Positions 17,584-26,450 of a DNA stretch of 64,000 nt are shown one piece after another; the stretch's first letter is position 1, and every line of letters begins with the position of its first letter. The notes below the pieces were generated by a model. That model made no database searches. It was not told the DNA's origin and saw nothing but the letters and a program-made list of their open reading frames with translations. The DNA is from Rhizobium sp. L51/94 (lineage in GTDB: Bacteria > Pseudomonadota > Alphaproteobacteria > Rhizobiales > Rhizobiaceae), in contig NZ_CP072142.1 of assembly GCF_019355555.1 (NCBI RefSeq), forward strand, positions 62,001 to 126,000. Direction: 5' to 3'. Position numbers and translations under genes: made by a program.

Positions 17584-19482
17584 TCACATCCGGCCATTCG
17601 AGTAAAGCCAGTCGCTGATTTCCATTGCGAGGTCGTCCGGCCCGGCCGTCAGCGTCTTTAGGTGGAGATCTGGGTTCTGTGGTGGCTCGTAGTCTGAGCT
17701 GATGCCGGTGAAATTAGCAATTTCGCCGCGAAGAGCCTTGCGGTAAAGGCCCTTCGGGTCTCTCCGAACACACTCCTCAAGCGGCGTATCGACAAAGACT
17801 TCGATGAACTCTCCATCTTCCATCATCTCGCGTGCTAGCGACCGTTCGGAGCGAAACGGAGAAATGAACGAGACAATCACGATAAGCCCTGCATCTGCCA
17901 TCAACTTGGCGACTTCAGCGACGCGGCGGATATTCTCCACCCGGTCCTCATCGGTGAAGCCAAGGTCCCGGTTTAGCCCGTGGCGAATATTGTCGCCATC
18001 CAGAATGTATGTGTAGCGCCCCTTAGAATATAATAGTTTCTCCAGGTGGTTCGCGACAGTCGATTTACCTGAACCGGACAGCCCGGTGAACCAAATCACG
18101 GTAGGGCTTTGGCGTAGTAGCTTCGCACGCAAGGCGCGGCCGATTTCCAGCGACTGCCAATGGATGTTCTGTGCCCGGCGCAAAGGATGATCGATCATGC
18201 CAGCGCCTAGCGTAGAATTTGTCAGCCGATCGATCAGAATAAAATTTCCAGTCGCACGGTTCTCCGCATAGGTATCAAACGCTAGCGGTGCCTGGGTCGA
18301 GATATTGCAGACCCCCACTTCATTCATGCACAGCGTCTTTGCGGCCCTCTGAACGAATCGATTGATATCTATGGCATATTTCAGCGCAGTTATGGTTGCT
18401 TCAGTACTGTCGTTTTCAGTTTTCAAGAGATAGCTCCGCCCCGGAATAAGGCTGTTCGCATCGAACCAGACTATATGCGCTTGAAACTGATCGGTCACAT
18501 GCGGGCGCGCTCCAGGTGACACCAACATGTTTCCACGCGACACCTCGACCTGATCCTCCAGCACGATGGTCACTCCCTGGCCGTCAACTGCGGTCGCGAG
18601 TTCCTCGTCAAAGGTCACGATAGTCTTGACTTTCGACAACTGACCGGACTTGGCGACAACGACCGGATCTCCCACGGAAATTGAGCCCGAGGCAACCTGC
18701 CCGGCAAATCCGCGGAAACTCGCATTGGGTCTTGAAACATACTGCACGGGAAAGCGGAACGGACTTTCTGCCTGCATTCGCTCAGTGACAACAGTTTCTA
18801 GATGGCGGAGCAAAGTCGGGCCACTGTACCATCCCGTTCGTTTCGAAAGCGTTGCCACGTTTTCGCCATAGCGCGCCGAAGTAGGGATAGCGCACAGGGT
18901 CTCGAACCCAAGCGCGCTGGAAAAACTTTCGTAATCCGCACGGATTTTGTTGAACAAAACTTCGTCGTAATCGACGAGATCGATTTTATTGACCGCCAAC
19001 ACCATGTGGCGGATGCCGAGCAGGGAACAAATATAAGTGTGACGCCGAGTCTGCTGTAGGACCCCTCGTCGCGCATCGACTAGCACGACTGCAAGGTCCG
19101 CAGTCGATGCGCCTGTCACCATATTACGGGTATATTCCTCGTGGCCGGGCGTATCGGCCACGACGAACCGGCGTTTATTGGTCGAAAAGAACCGATAGGC
19201 GACGTCTATGGTGATACCTTGTTCACGCTCAGCCTCCAGTCCGTCGAGCAGCAAGGCAAAATCGACGTCGTCTCCGACGGTACCGTAACGGACGCTGTCG
19301 CTCTCTAGTCCCGTAAGCTGGTCATCGAAGATCATATTGGCATCATACAAAAGGCGGCCAATCAGGGTCGATTTTCCATCATCCACTGATCCACAGGTAA
19401 TAAATCGCAGTAGAGACCTGCCTTCCTGATCGAGCACGAAATCGAGATTTGCCGCCTTCTCGGATCGAGTGATATCCATCAA
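17584..19482 (-). CDS. cysN: Sulfate adenylyltransferase large subunit / APS kinase (NodQ-like)
   Basis: A 632-residue bifunctional enzyme that, with CysD, makes APS and then PAPS, the sulfate donor. The N-terminal GTPase has CGSVDDGKSTLIGRLL (G1), ADTPGHEEYTRNM (G3) and NKIDLVD (G4). After two elongation-factor-like beta barrels, the APS kinase domain begins near residue 464 with FTGLSGSGKSTVANHL, followed by LDGDNIRHGLNRDLGF and SFISPFRSER. The CysN-CysC fusion is the NodQ arrangement. It overlaps cysD by 4 nt. Placed in a polysaccharide locus with a sulfotransferase gene, it more likely serves glycan sulfation than cysteine synthesis; this is inference. Confidence 0.93.
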   Translation of the reverse strand: MMDITRSEKAANLDFVLDQEGRSLLRFITCGSVDDGKSTLIGRLLYDANMIFDDQLTGLESDSVRYGTVGDDVDFALLLDGLEAEREQGITIDVAYRFFSTNKRRFVVADTPGHEEYTRNMVTGASTADLAVVLVDARRGVLQQTRRHTYICSLLGIRHMVLAVNKIDLVDYDEVLFNKIRADYESFSSALGFETLCAIPTSARYGENVATLSKRTGWYSGPTLLRHLETVVTERMQAESPFRFPVQYVSRPNASFRGFAGQVASGSISVGDPVVVAKSGQLSKVKTIVTFDEELATAVDGQGVTIVLEDQVEVSRGNMLVSPGARPHVTDQFQAHIVWFDANSLIPGRSYLLKTENDSTEATITALKYAIDINRFVQRAAKTLCMNEVGVCNISTQAPLAFDTYAENRATGNFILIDRLTNSTLGAGMIDHPLRRAQNIHWQSLEIGRALRAKLLRQSPTVIWFTGLSGSGKSTVANHLEKLLYSKGRYTYILDGDNIRHGLNRDLGFTDEDRVENIRRVAEVAKLMADAGLIVIVSFISPFRSERSLAREMMEDGEFIEVFVDTPLEECVRRDPKGLYRKALRGEIANFTGISSDYEPPQNPDLHLKTLTAGPDDLAMEISDWLYSNGRM

Positions 19483-20378
19483 AAATAGCCCTCTCGCTTT
19501 TTTTTCTCCATCGAAGAGGATTCATCTTGGTCTATCAGGCGCCCCCGCCGCTCAGAGGTGCGGGCAATCAGCAGTTCCAGGACGACATCCTCGACGGTTG
19601 CTGCTTCTGACTCGACCGCGCCGGTTAGCGGATAGCAGCCGAGTGTCCGAAACCGCACCATGCGCTCCATGATGATCTCCTCTGGTCGGACCAACATGCG
19701 GCTATCATCGACCATGAGCAGTGCGCCGTCACGTCGCACCACGGTCCGCTTGGCGGCGAGATAAAGTGGGACGATCTCGATCTTCTCCCGCAGGATGTAC
19801 TGCCAAATATCTTGCTCTGTCCAGTTCGACAGAGGGAAGACACGGATCGATTCTCCTGTGGCAATGCGGGTATTGTAGGTCTTCCACATTTCTGGTCGCT
19901 GATATTTAGGATCCCAAGCATGAGCGGCGTTGCGGAACGAAAATATTCGCTCCTTGGCCCGGGATTTGTCTTCGTCACGACGCGCTCCGCCGAACGCCGC
20001 ATCGAACCCATATTTATCCAGCGCCTGTCGCAGCCCCAAGGTCTTCATAATGTGGGTGTAAGCATTCGAGCCATGCACGAGGGGAGAGACACCCCGCGCC
20101 AGCCCCTCCTGATTGATGTGCACCAATAGTTCAAAGCCCATAACTTCCGCCATCCGGTTGCGAAAAGCGATCATCTCCTGGAATTTCCAAGTCGTATCGA
20201 TATGCAGAAGTGGAAATGGTAGTTTAGCGGGATAAAATGCTTTGCGGGCCAGATGCAACAGTACGGAAGAATCTTTTCCTATCGAGTAGAGTAGGACCGG
20301 TTTCGAAAAGCTGGCGGCAACCTCCCGGAAAATATGGATCGCCTCGGCTTCGAGCCTCTGCAGATGGCTTTCGTGCAT
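19479..20378 (-). CDS. cysD: Sulfate adenylyltransferase small subunit (NodP-like)
   Basis: Catalytic subunit of ATP sulfurylase, forming APS from ATP and sulfate. The roughly 299-residue protein has the PP-loop LLYSIGKDSSVLLHLARKAF, the segment LPFPLLHIDTTWKF, FGGARRDEDKSRAKERIFS, and RIFPLSNWTE-type motif RVFPLSNWTEQDIWQYI. The start at 20378 (MHESHLQRLEAEAI) is chosen because it is the family N-terminus and GAGGGCG lies before it; the frame is open 25 codons further. It is the first gene of the cysD-cysN pair. Confidence 0.93.
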   Translation of the reverse strand: MHESHLQRLEAEAIHIFREVAASFSKPVLLYSIGKDSSVLLHLARKAFYPAKLPFPLLHIDTTWKFQEMIAFRNRMAEVMGFELLVHINQEGLARGVSPLVHGSNAYTHIMKTLGLRQALDKYGFDAAFGGARRDEDKSRAKERIFSFRNAAHAWDPKYQRPEMWKTYNTRIATGESIRVFPLSNWTEQDIWQYILREKIEIVPLYLAAKRTVVRRDGALLMVDDSRMLVRPEEIIMERMVRFRTLGCYPLTGAVESEAATVEDVVLELLIARTSERRGRLIDQDESSSMEKKKREGYF

Positions 20379-20870
20379 TGATCGCCCTCGTTGGATAATA
20401 GTGTGTTTTCGGTCGGTAGGTTCTACTTTACTTAATATCATCGATGGGACCAACGCAGAATCAGATTTTTCGCTTGTTCCGATCCATGAGAACGTAAAAT
20501 GCGAACCTTGAGTAGATAGTCATTCAAGAGGCTGTATTCTTACCACTTGAACCGCCCTCCGCAACGGAGATTTCGTTGGCTGAGTACTGCTAAGAGCGAC
20601 CTGAAGAGTAAAGCGAGCGATCTATCCGTCACGCGGACTACTCGACGGCAACGTCGCCGGTCAGAAAGTGAACGGTGTATTTAAGAGCCCTGCTCGCGGC
20701 GAACATTCAGCGCGAGCCGGTGCGACCGACATTGGGCCGTCGGTATGGCCGGCGGGTCGGTCGGTGGATACGCTGCTACCAATAGTCGCTGTCGCTCGCG
20801 GCAGCAAGCCAGGCGCGCTGATGACGGCTCGATTGGTGGGTGCCAACAATACGCTCGGCGCATTCGCCGC
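20379..20870. other. Region upstream of cysD, with an interrupted open frame
   Basis: The first part should hold the cysD promoter. From about 20605 a plus-strand frame runs into the IS630 insertion point. If the element and one TA copy are removed, the frame reads through without a stop (junction LGAFAARVEAGKDTVATAIW) into DNA beyond the element. I do not recognise the product. Confidence 0.4.
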
Positions 20871-20872
20871 TA

Positions 20873-21887
20873 GAGCGTCGGCAATTAATGTGCAACGCAT
20901 CCGGCCTGGCGGAAATAGTTCCAGCACTCTTGCGGTGTGAATAGGTCGCAGACTTTTCCGACGGCTTTCCAGAGATCGTCGTAAGTCCTTGCTTTCATTT
21001 TTCGCAAGAGTGCCTTGAGCTTCGAAAAAGCCATTTCAATCGGATTGTTGTCTGGCGAATATCGCGGCAGGTAGAGTATCCATGCCTTCCTTTCGCCGAT
21101 GGCCGCCGCTGCTCGGGAGCTCTTGTGGACGTTGAGGTTATCCCAGATCACCACGTCGCCTGGTTCAAGCGTCGGTGCGAGTTGAGTTCGCATGTAGGTG
21201 TCGAACTTGTCTCCATCCGTGCCCCATCGACGACAAAGTGTGCCGTGATGGCATCGCAGCGCAGACCGGCGATGAAGGTTTGGGTGTGCCATTTGCCGAA
21301 AGGCGCATCCGCCTGCAGGCGCTTGCCCTTGATGCTCCTGCCACGCAGTGGTGTCATGTTGGTCTTGACCGAAGTCTCATCCACGATGACGAGACGTCCG
21401 GGGCTCTGTTGCATAGCACTCCCGGCGCACATCGGCGCGTTCGCGTTCCGATGCCAGCAGTGTTTTTTTAAAGGTGAAGCCCGCCCGGCAAAGAAGCTTT
21501 GACAGGTTCGAAGGATCAGCTTTCACACCATGATGCTCTTCCAGCCAAGTCGCCAGGTCGGGCATGGTTATATCCGGTTGAACCTCGAACTTGGCGATAA
21601 TGGCATCCTGGAAAGGGCCCATTTTTCCGCCGCTAGGCCGACCGCGCCGGGACGGCTCGACCGAGCCCTTTCGATCCGCCCACTGCTTAAGCCGAACAGC
21701 CGTGGCGGGCGAGACTTTGAAAGCAGCAGCGGCTGTACCACGCGTTTCGCCTTGCGTGATTGCATCAACAATCCGCTGGCGAAGGTCCGAAGAATAGGCG
21801 CGAGACATGGCAAATCCTTCTGCCATGTTGAATCGATAAAATCGAAGCCAAGTGAATCGTCAGATTCACAGAAACCGGCCGACGCTC
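20873..21887 (-). mobile_element. IS630-family insertion sequence
   Basis: A 1015-bp element. The ends are inverted repeats: GAGCGTCGGC at 20873-20882 and its complement GCCGACGCTC at 21878-21887. Both are flanked by TA (20871-20872 and 21888-21889), the target duplication characteristic of IS630/Tc1-mariner elements. The transposase occupies the minus strand. An open frame appears to continue across the insertion site when the element is removed, so the insertion probably broke a gene. Confidence 0.85.
20885..21808 (-). pseudogene. IS630-family transposase, frameshifted
   Basis: The product is spread over three frames. The first (from MSRAYSSDLRQRIVDAI at 21808) carries the helix-turn-helix domain and runs to about 21377. 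The second (21432 down to about 21225) has the first DDE aspartate in RLVIVDETSVKTNMTPLRG. The third (to 20885) has the second aspartate in DVVIWDNLNVHKS and the glutamate in YSPDNNPIEMAFSKLK. The first junction could be the programmed frameshift known in some IS630 elements. The second, near VVDGARM/DGDKFDTY, looks like a one-base lesion, so the element is probably unable to move by itself. Confidence 0.8.
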
Positions 21888-21889
21888 TA

Positions 21890-22404
21890 GAGTCGAAGCC
21901 GGCAAGGATACCGTGGCCACCGCCATCTGGAGCCCATTGTCCAGCGGTCAAGTCAATGCAACCGTTGCCGCCTTCTGTAAATCAATTAACGTACGGCCGC
22001 GCCAAACGGGATTTGCACAGAGGCAGGGTCGTGGCGCCAGCATTACGTTTCGTGAATTCGCCGAGGATCGCCCGGCGGCCGTCTGGCTTTAAGCCTAAGC
22101 ATCAAGGCCTCGCTTGAAGTTGCACACATGAGGCCGTATTTGCAGAATACTCAGCTCGATGGCTGGGCACCTCTCGGGGATGGAACGTGGATTGAGGCGG
22201 CCGACTGGCACAGCTCAGCGTGATCGCGTTAGGGTACTTAAAGTGGTTATGTAATCATCCACCACATCGTCCTCTGGCAGAGTGTGCCGTCATACGCCTA
22301 GGCCAACCTTTGGCTCGCTGGCGAATACGAGCGGGAACCGGTCTAATAGCAGCACGCCAGCGCTTGCGTTTTTTGCGTTTGCGGTGAAAAATTCATCTTC
22401 AACA
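21890..22404. other. Intergenic region after the IS630 element
   Basis: The first part continues the frame broken by the insertion (VEAGKDTVATAIWSPLSS and onward). The rest has no recognised gene. The frame of the HEPN/nucleotidyltransferase gene is open from 22282, but the residues before 22405 lack conserved character. Confidence 0.4.
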
Positions 22405-23340
22405 ATGTTGGTTCACAAAGACAATTCTCACGAGGCCGTTTTGATCGTACCCGACCAACTTGACCATCTGCCCGACAGAAAACGCCGCGAGTTGTCTCAC
22501 GTCGTGCAGATCATCTTTGAGGCGTTCGAAGACGAACAGAAAACCAAACTGTCCGAAAAAGCTCGCGCTGGACGGATTTTGAAGCTGATCCTGTTTGGCT
22601 CTTATGCTCGTGGTGACTGGGTCGAAGATCACGACAGTGGCTATCGCTCTGACTATGACCTTTTGGCCATCGTCAACACCAATAGATTTGCGGAGGAGAA
22701 CGACGTCTGGCTGAAGATCGACGAACGCCTGACACAGGAGTTTGCCACTACCCCCCGCCTCCAGACGCCGGCCAAAGTCATCGTTCATAGCTTGCCGGAC
22801 ATAAATGATAAACTTGCCCGCGGCCTGCCCTTCTTTGTCGACATTGCCCGAGATGGCATCATGCTATACGAAACCCCGGGGCATCCTCTGAAAGAGCCCA
22901 AGCCGCTGACGCCAGAGGCTGAGCGCGAAGAAGCACGGCGACATTTCGAACAGTGGTTTCCGCTTTCGACTGAGGCGATGACTGTCGCTGAATTCAGTAT
23001 CGCGAACGGCATTTGGCGCGACGGTGCATTTATGCTCCATCAAACAACAGAACGGGCCTATCACTGCGTGCTTCTCATAATGACCCTCTACAGCCCGAAA
23101 TCCCATCGGTTGAGCATGTTGCGAACACACGCCGAGCGGATCGAGCCACGTCTCATTAAGGTTTGGCCTCAAGATACGAAATTCGCACGGCGGTGCTTCA
23201 CCCGACTCGACCGTGCCTATGTCGATGCCCGCTATTCCGCCCACTACGAAATCACTGCGGAAGAGCTCGGCTGGCTTGTCCAGCACATCAAGCAGCTTCA
23301 GGACATCGTCGCACAGATCTGCGCCGAAAGGCTTAAATGA
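22405..23340 (+). CDS. Nucleotidyltransferase and HEPN domain protein
   Basis: A protein of 311 residues with two domains usually encoded separately in MNT/HEPN toxin-antitoxin pairs. The MNT-type nucleotidyltransferase domain has the GS motif FGSYARGDW at about residue 65 and the aspartate pair SDYDLL at 82. The C-terminal helical HEPN domain spans roughly 185-305 and includes HQTTERAYHCVLLI and DARYSAHYEITAEEL, an R-x3-H arrangement rather than the classical R-x4-6-H. The fused form may auto-regulate toxicity by nucleotidylating its own HEPN part. Start chosen at MLVHKDNSHEAV. It precedes a Phd/VapC pair but is not closely linked to it. Confidence 0.75.
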   Translation: MLVHKDNSHEAVLIVPDQLDHLPDRKRRELSHVVQIIFEAFEDEQKTKLSEKARAGRILKLILFGSYARGDWVEDHDSGYRSDYDLLAIVNTNRFAEENDVWLKIDERLTQEFATTPRLQTPAKVIVHSLPDINDKLARGLPFFVDIARDGIMLYETPGHPLKEPKPLTPEAEREEARRHFEQWFPLSTEAMTVAEFSIANGIWRDGAFMLHQTTERAYHCVLLIMTLYSPKSHRLSMLRTHAERIEPRLIKVWPQDTKFARRCFTRLDRAYVDARYSAHYEITAEELGWLVQHIKQLQDIVAQICAERLK

Positions 23341-23666
23341 ATGTCTGAACTTGAATTTGACCACTCTAGCCAGCATGTCATCGGCAGAGAAGACATTCCG
23401 AATTATATTTTAAGGCTAAATCCTGCGGCGATATCCGCTGCCTCGATCAGTCAACCCGGCCTCAGCCGCAGGAGACTCAAAGGAAAATATCACATGTTTC
23501 GCCGTTCGGGGTCTGGGGCGAACAAATCTCGCCAGCGGCTATGGCGTTTGGCTATGTCATTTTTTATGCGCTAAGATGGCACCCGCTGCACGGTTTGACC
23601 GCACGCTTGCAGCGGCGTTGCTCAGGCATCGTAGTCAAGATGGTCATTCTAATCACGGGTGAGATT

Positions 23667-23933
23667 ATGCACACATCAACGCACGATGATATGAGCTGGA
23701 CAGTTGCGGGGGCGAAGGCAAACCTCTTGGAGGTGATGGAGCGCGCGCAATCGGCGCCTCAGACCATTATCCGCAACGGGAAGCCGAGCGTGGTGGTCGT
23801 CACTGCCGAGGAGTGGGAGAAGAAGACTGCGCGTAGGGGATCGCTTGCGGAATTTCTATTGGCGTCGCCTCTGCGTGGCGCCGATCTGGACACTGAGAGT
23901 CTAAGAGACGAGCCGCGCGACTTGGCTCTATGA
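23667..23933 (+). CDS. Phd/YefM-type antitoxin
   Basis: An 88-residue antitoxin that should bind and neutralise the PIN toxin encoded next and repress the pair's promoter. WTVAGAKANLLEVMERAQS matches the N-terminal Phd/YefM DNA-binding fold, followed by QTIIRNGKPSVVVVTAEEWE, the usual YefM-like strand-turn-strand. The C-terminal tail LRGADLDTESLRDEP is the toxin-binding part. The start at 23667 is chosen for the family N-terminus. Its stop codon overlaps the vapC ATG by 4 nt. Confidence 0.85.
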   Translation: MHTSTHDDMSWTVAGAKANLLEVMERAQSAPQTIIRNGKPSVVVVTAEEWEKKTARRGSLAEFLLASPLRGADLDTESLRDEPRDLAL

Positions 23934-24328
23934 AACTACTCCTCGACACCAATGTTCTGTCCGAAGTTACAAAACTTCGCCCTGCTGAATGTGTCTTGAA
24001 TTGGCTTCACGGGCTTGACGAAGATCGCACATTCATCAGCATAGTCTGGATTGCCGAAATCCGCCGCGGCGTTGCGCTGATGGAGATTGGGCGAAAGCGC
24101 GACGCCTTGGACACGTGGCTTACGCATGATCTGCCCCGACGTTTCGAAAACAGGATTATGCCGTTGGTTGGGCATGTTGCCTTTGCTTGGGGTGATCTCA
24201 TGGCTCTCGCCAAGCGAAGCGGCCGGGGACTTGCATCCATGGACGGTCTGATCGCGGCCACCGCCGTCGCTCGCGATTTGACGCTTGCGACACGCGTAAT
24301 ACAAAGGATTTCAAAGGCTTCGGAATAG
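23930..24328 (+). CDS. vapC: VapC-type PIN ribonuclease toxin, 3' end frameshifted
   Basis: A 132-residue PIN-domain toxin. Acidic active-site residues visible are Asp6 in LLLDTNVLSE, Glu43 in WIAEIRRG and Asp105 in ASMDGLIAA. The expected final motif TRN-x-KDF-x-GFG is missing in this frame, where the protein ends RVIQRISKASE. In another frame the DNA at 24298-24354 reads NTKDFKGFGIELVDPWAV then stops, exactly the normal VapC C-terminus. An extra CG in CGCG near 24293-24296 explains the shift. The fourth acidic residue is thus lost, so the toxin may be inactive unless this is a sequencing error. Confidence 0.85.
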   Translation: MKLLLDTNVLSEVTKLRPAECVLNWLHGLDEDRTFISIVWIAEIRRGVALMEIGRKRDALDTWLTHDLPRRFENRIMPLVGHVAFAWGDLMALAKRSGRGLASMDGLIAATAVARDLTLATRVIQRISKASE

Positions 24329-24390
24329 AGCTCGTTGACCCATGGGCGGTCTGACTTGGCCTACGCATGGGCTCTCAAAGGATACTGCGG

Positions 24391-24957
24391 ATGCTTTCCT
24401 ACCGCTTGCTCAAGAACTACGCCGGCATCCTGTTGATCGGAGACTACACGTCCCTCACGTGGCTGCATGAAGTCGTCCACGATGTAAACGATCGCTCGCC
24501 TCTTGTGAAAGACAAGGAAGGCTCCTTCCTCGGGTTGAGGTATGATGTGCGAAAAGCCTATGAGCGGCAGCGCGAAATTATTCAACCACCCAAACACTCT
24601 GAGGAAGTCGGCGTCCGCTATGGTGTCCAGATCCTTTGGCCCGTTCTTATGTTGCAGCAAAGGCTCCTGAGGCAATCTCTCGCGTTTCTCGATCACACGG
24701 CCAAGACACAAGCCATCGATTACGCCTTGGAGGCGGTTATCGAGGATGGATTGCGCGAGGATTTTGGAGCGCAGGCCGGGAGTATCATCGATCTTTGGCA
24801 GCGCCTGGATCCAGCTCGGTCTGAAGTGTTCGACATGATGGACAGTCGCGGCGGTCTCTATTGCTCATGGACGAAAACGCAAAGGAAGGCCGGCTTTGCG
24901 CAACTTCTCGCAAGTTTCGACCCGATGTATGACCGCTTTTACCCTATGCGCCTGTAG
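24391..24957 (+). CDS. Conserved protein, DUF6904-like
   Basis: A soluble protein of about 188 residues starting MLSYRLLKNYAGILLIGDYT; an in-frame ATG 24 nt upstream is also possible. It has SLTWLHEVVHDVNDRSPLV, GSFLGLRYDVRKAYERQREI and VRYGVQILWPVLMLQQRLLR, mostly helical. The pattern resembles what I recall as DUF6904, a family without known function; the name is from memory and unverified. It directly follows the VapBC pair on the same strand and may share its history. Confidence 0.6.
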   Translation: MLSYRLLKNYAGILLIGDYTSLTWLHEVVHDVNDRSPLVKDKEGSFLGLRYDVRKAYERQREIIQPPKHSEEVGVRYGVQILWPVLMLQQRLLRQSLAFLDHTAKTQAIDYALEAVIEDGLREDFGAQAGSIIDLWQRLDPARSEVFDMMDSRGGLYCSWTKTQRKAGFAQLLASFDPMYDRFYPMRL

Positions 24958-25422
24958 AACAGCGATAAAAACCTGATCTCTCCGGCAGAATTCGCCGCCT
25001 GGGAACATGCAGAGTGGCCCGATCCTCGCTGGTAGAACGCCGGCATTTCATCGGCGGCTAAAAGCATAGCTTTCCTCCCCCGATTGCGGGTGGAACCGTA
25101 GGGAGGAGATCCTGGAACCGGAATTTTTAGGGTAGCGCTTCAATTGAAACCGACAGTTGAAGGCTACAGCAAGACTCGGCAGCAGGCCGAACAGTCGCCT
25201 GTCATCGATTGACACTCCCATTCCGATGGCCTCTTGCAGGCGACACCGGACGAACCATGGCCCAACGAAGCATGAAATCACCGATCCTGTTGGAAGACTT
25301 TGCGATCGGGCGTGGCGGTTACACTTCGCCCGTTCAAGGACCGAGGGCGTTGACCGGTTCGCCCATGGAACCGGGGACGTAAGATGGGTATCGATTTTCA
25401 AAAGATGCCCTGCCCCATCGTG
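24958..25422. other. Intergenic region
   Basis: Between the convergent DUF6904-like gene and the MucR gene. I see no recognisable gene; a 117-codon minus-strand frame here has no family features. Confidence 0.4.
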
Positions 25423-25851
25423 TCAGGCCACCTTCTGCCGACGCCTCTGTCCAAGACCACTTTCCTTGGCCAAACGTGAACGCGCCTCCGCATACGCCGG
25501 GGCGACCATGGGATAGTCGCTCGAAAGCTCCCATTTCTCGCGATATTCATCGGGTTGAAGGGAGTGACTGGTCATCAAATGGCGCTTCAGCGACTTGAAG
25601 CTAAGCCCACATTCCAGGCACGTCAATTGATCGTCCTGGAGAGATTTGCGGACCGAAATGGCCGGCTTCTGCTTTTCGGCAGCCACTTCAGCGGGAGGTA
25701 TCGAGCTCGAAAACAAAGCCGCGTGGACGTCGGCGATGAGGGAGCCCAAATCGCTCATAGGAACGACATGATTACTCACGTAGGCCGATACGATGTCTGA
25801 GGTCAATTCAACGAGTAAGTCCTCGCTGGCAGCGTTTGCTAGATTTTCCAT
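25423..25851 (-). CDS. mucR: MucR/Ros family transcriptional regulator
   Basis: A zinc-finger regulator of about 142 residues. In rhizobia MucR/Ros proteins bind AT-rich DNA and control exopolysaccharide, motility and virulence genes. It has the helical N-terminus ELTSDIVSAYVSNHVVPMSD, then the finger CLECGLSFKSLKRHLMTSH with two cysteines and two histidines, and the conserved LQPDEYREKWELSSDYPMVA with APAYAEARSRLAKESGLG. The start at 25851 (MENLANAAS) is preferred over a TTG 21 nt upstream. Being near the polysaccharide locus does not prove that it controls it. A second paralogue lies at 45474. Confidence 0.93.
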   Translation of the reverse strand: MENLANAASEDLLVELTSDIVSAYVSNHVVPMSDLGSLIADVHAALFSSSIPPAEVAAEKQKPAISVRKSLQDDQLTCLECGLSFKSLKRHLMTSHSLQPDEYREKWELSSDYPMVAPAYAEARSRLAKESGLGQRRRQKVA

Positions 25852-25872
25852 CCGTCCGATCTCTATTTTCAA

Positions 25873-26450
25873 TATCGCCGCCCTGATCAGCCAGCGAAAT
25901 AAAAGTAGGTGTAGTCTCTTTCATATAAACAACAGAAACGCAACTTTGATATTGGCGGAAAATAGGTTTAATAACCCTGTTCGAGATGGTAACGGGTTTC
26001 GGAGAAAGTATACTTGGCTGCAAATCCGCGCTGATGTTGCACCGGGTCGGCGTTACATACCTTTGCGTGCCCTGCCATTCGCCGAGCAATGCCGATAGCG
26101 CCGGGACGATAAGGCTTGCGATCTACAAGATCAGCACGCTTGCGTCATTACCCACCATCGCGCGCGAATTATTCGATGTACGCTGCCTATTGAGCCTGAC
26201 CGTCCGACGATGTCCTTCGACGGTCACTGCCTGCGCGACCTTCATCGTCCAGCTCGACGTTGAAGGGCAGAGACGCCGATGAAGGCAAAGGCAGCGGGCA
26301 AGCAAGCAAAGGCTCGACGGGTCTGGCGGTACCTGCATGTCACCTGGAGATGCCTTCGGCGGCCGTCCGGTCGCGCGACGCTGTTCTGGCGACCGATCGT
26401 GATAGGGTACGACCCACATCTGATCTGAAGATCCTTAATCGGAGTTTCCC
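25873..26450. other. Intergenic region upstream of the SDR gene
   Basis: AT-rich at first, consistent with the mucR promoter. A 49-codon frame at 26280-26429 (MKAKAAGKQAKARRVWRYLH) is basic and unrecognised and I do not call it. Confidence 0.4.

Noticed and set aside
17584..20378. The CysD/CysN-C pair as ordinary assimilatory genes or as nodulation genes
   Set aside because: No cysteine synthesis, nod-box or other nod genes are near; a role in glycan sulfation fits the context better, although it is not proven.
25048..25401. A 117-codon minus-strand frame before mucR
   Set aside because: Arginine- and serine-rich with no family resemblance.
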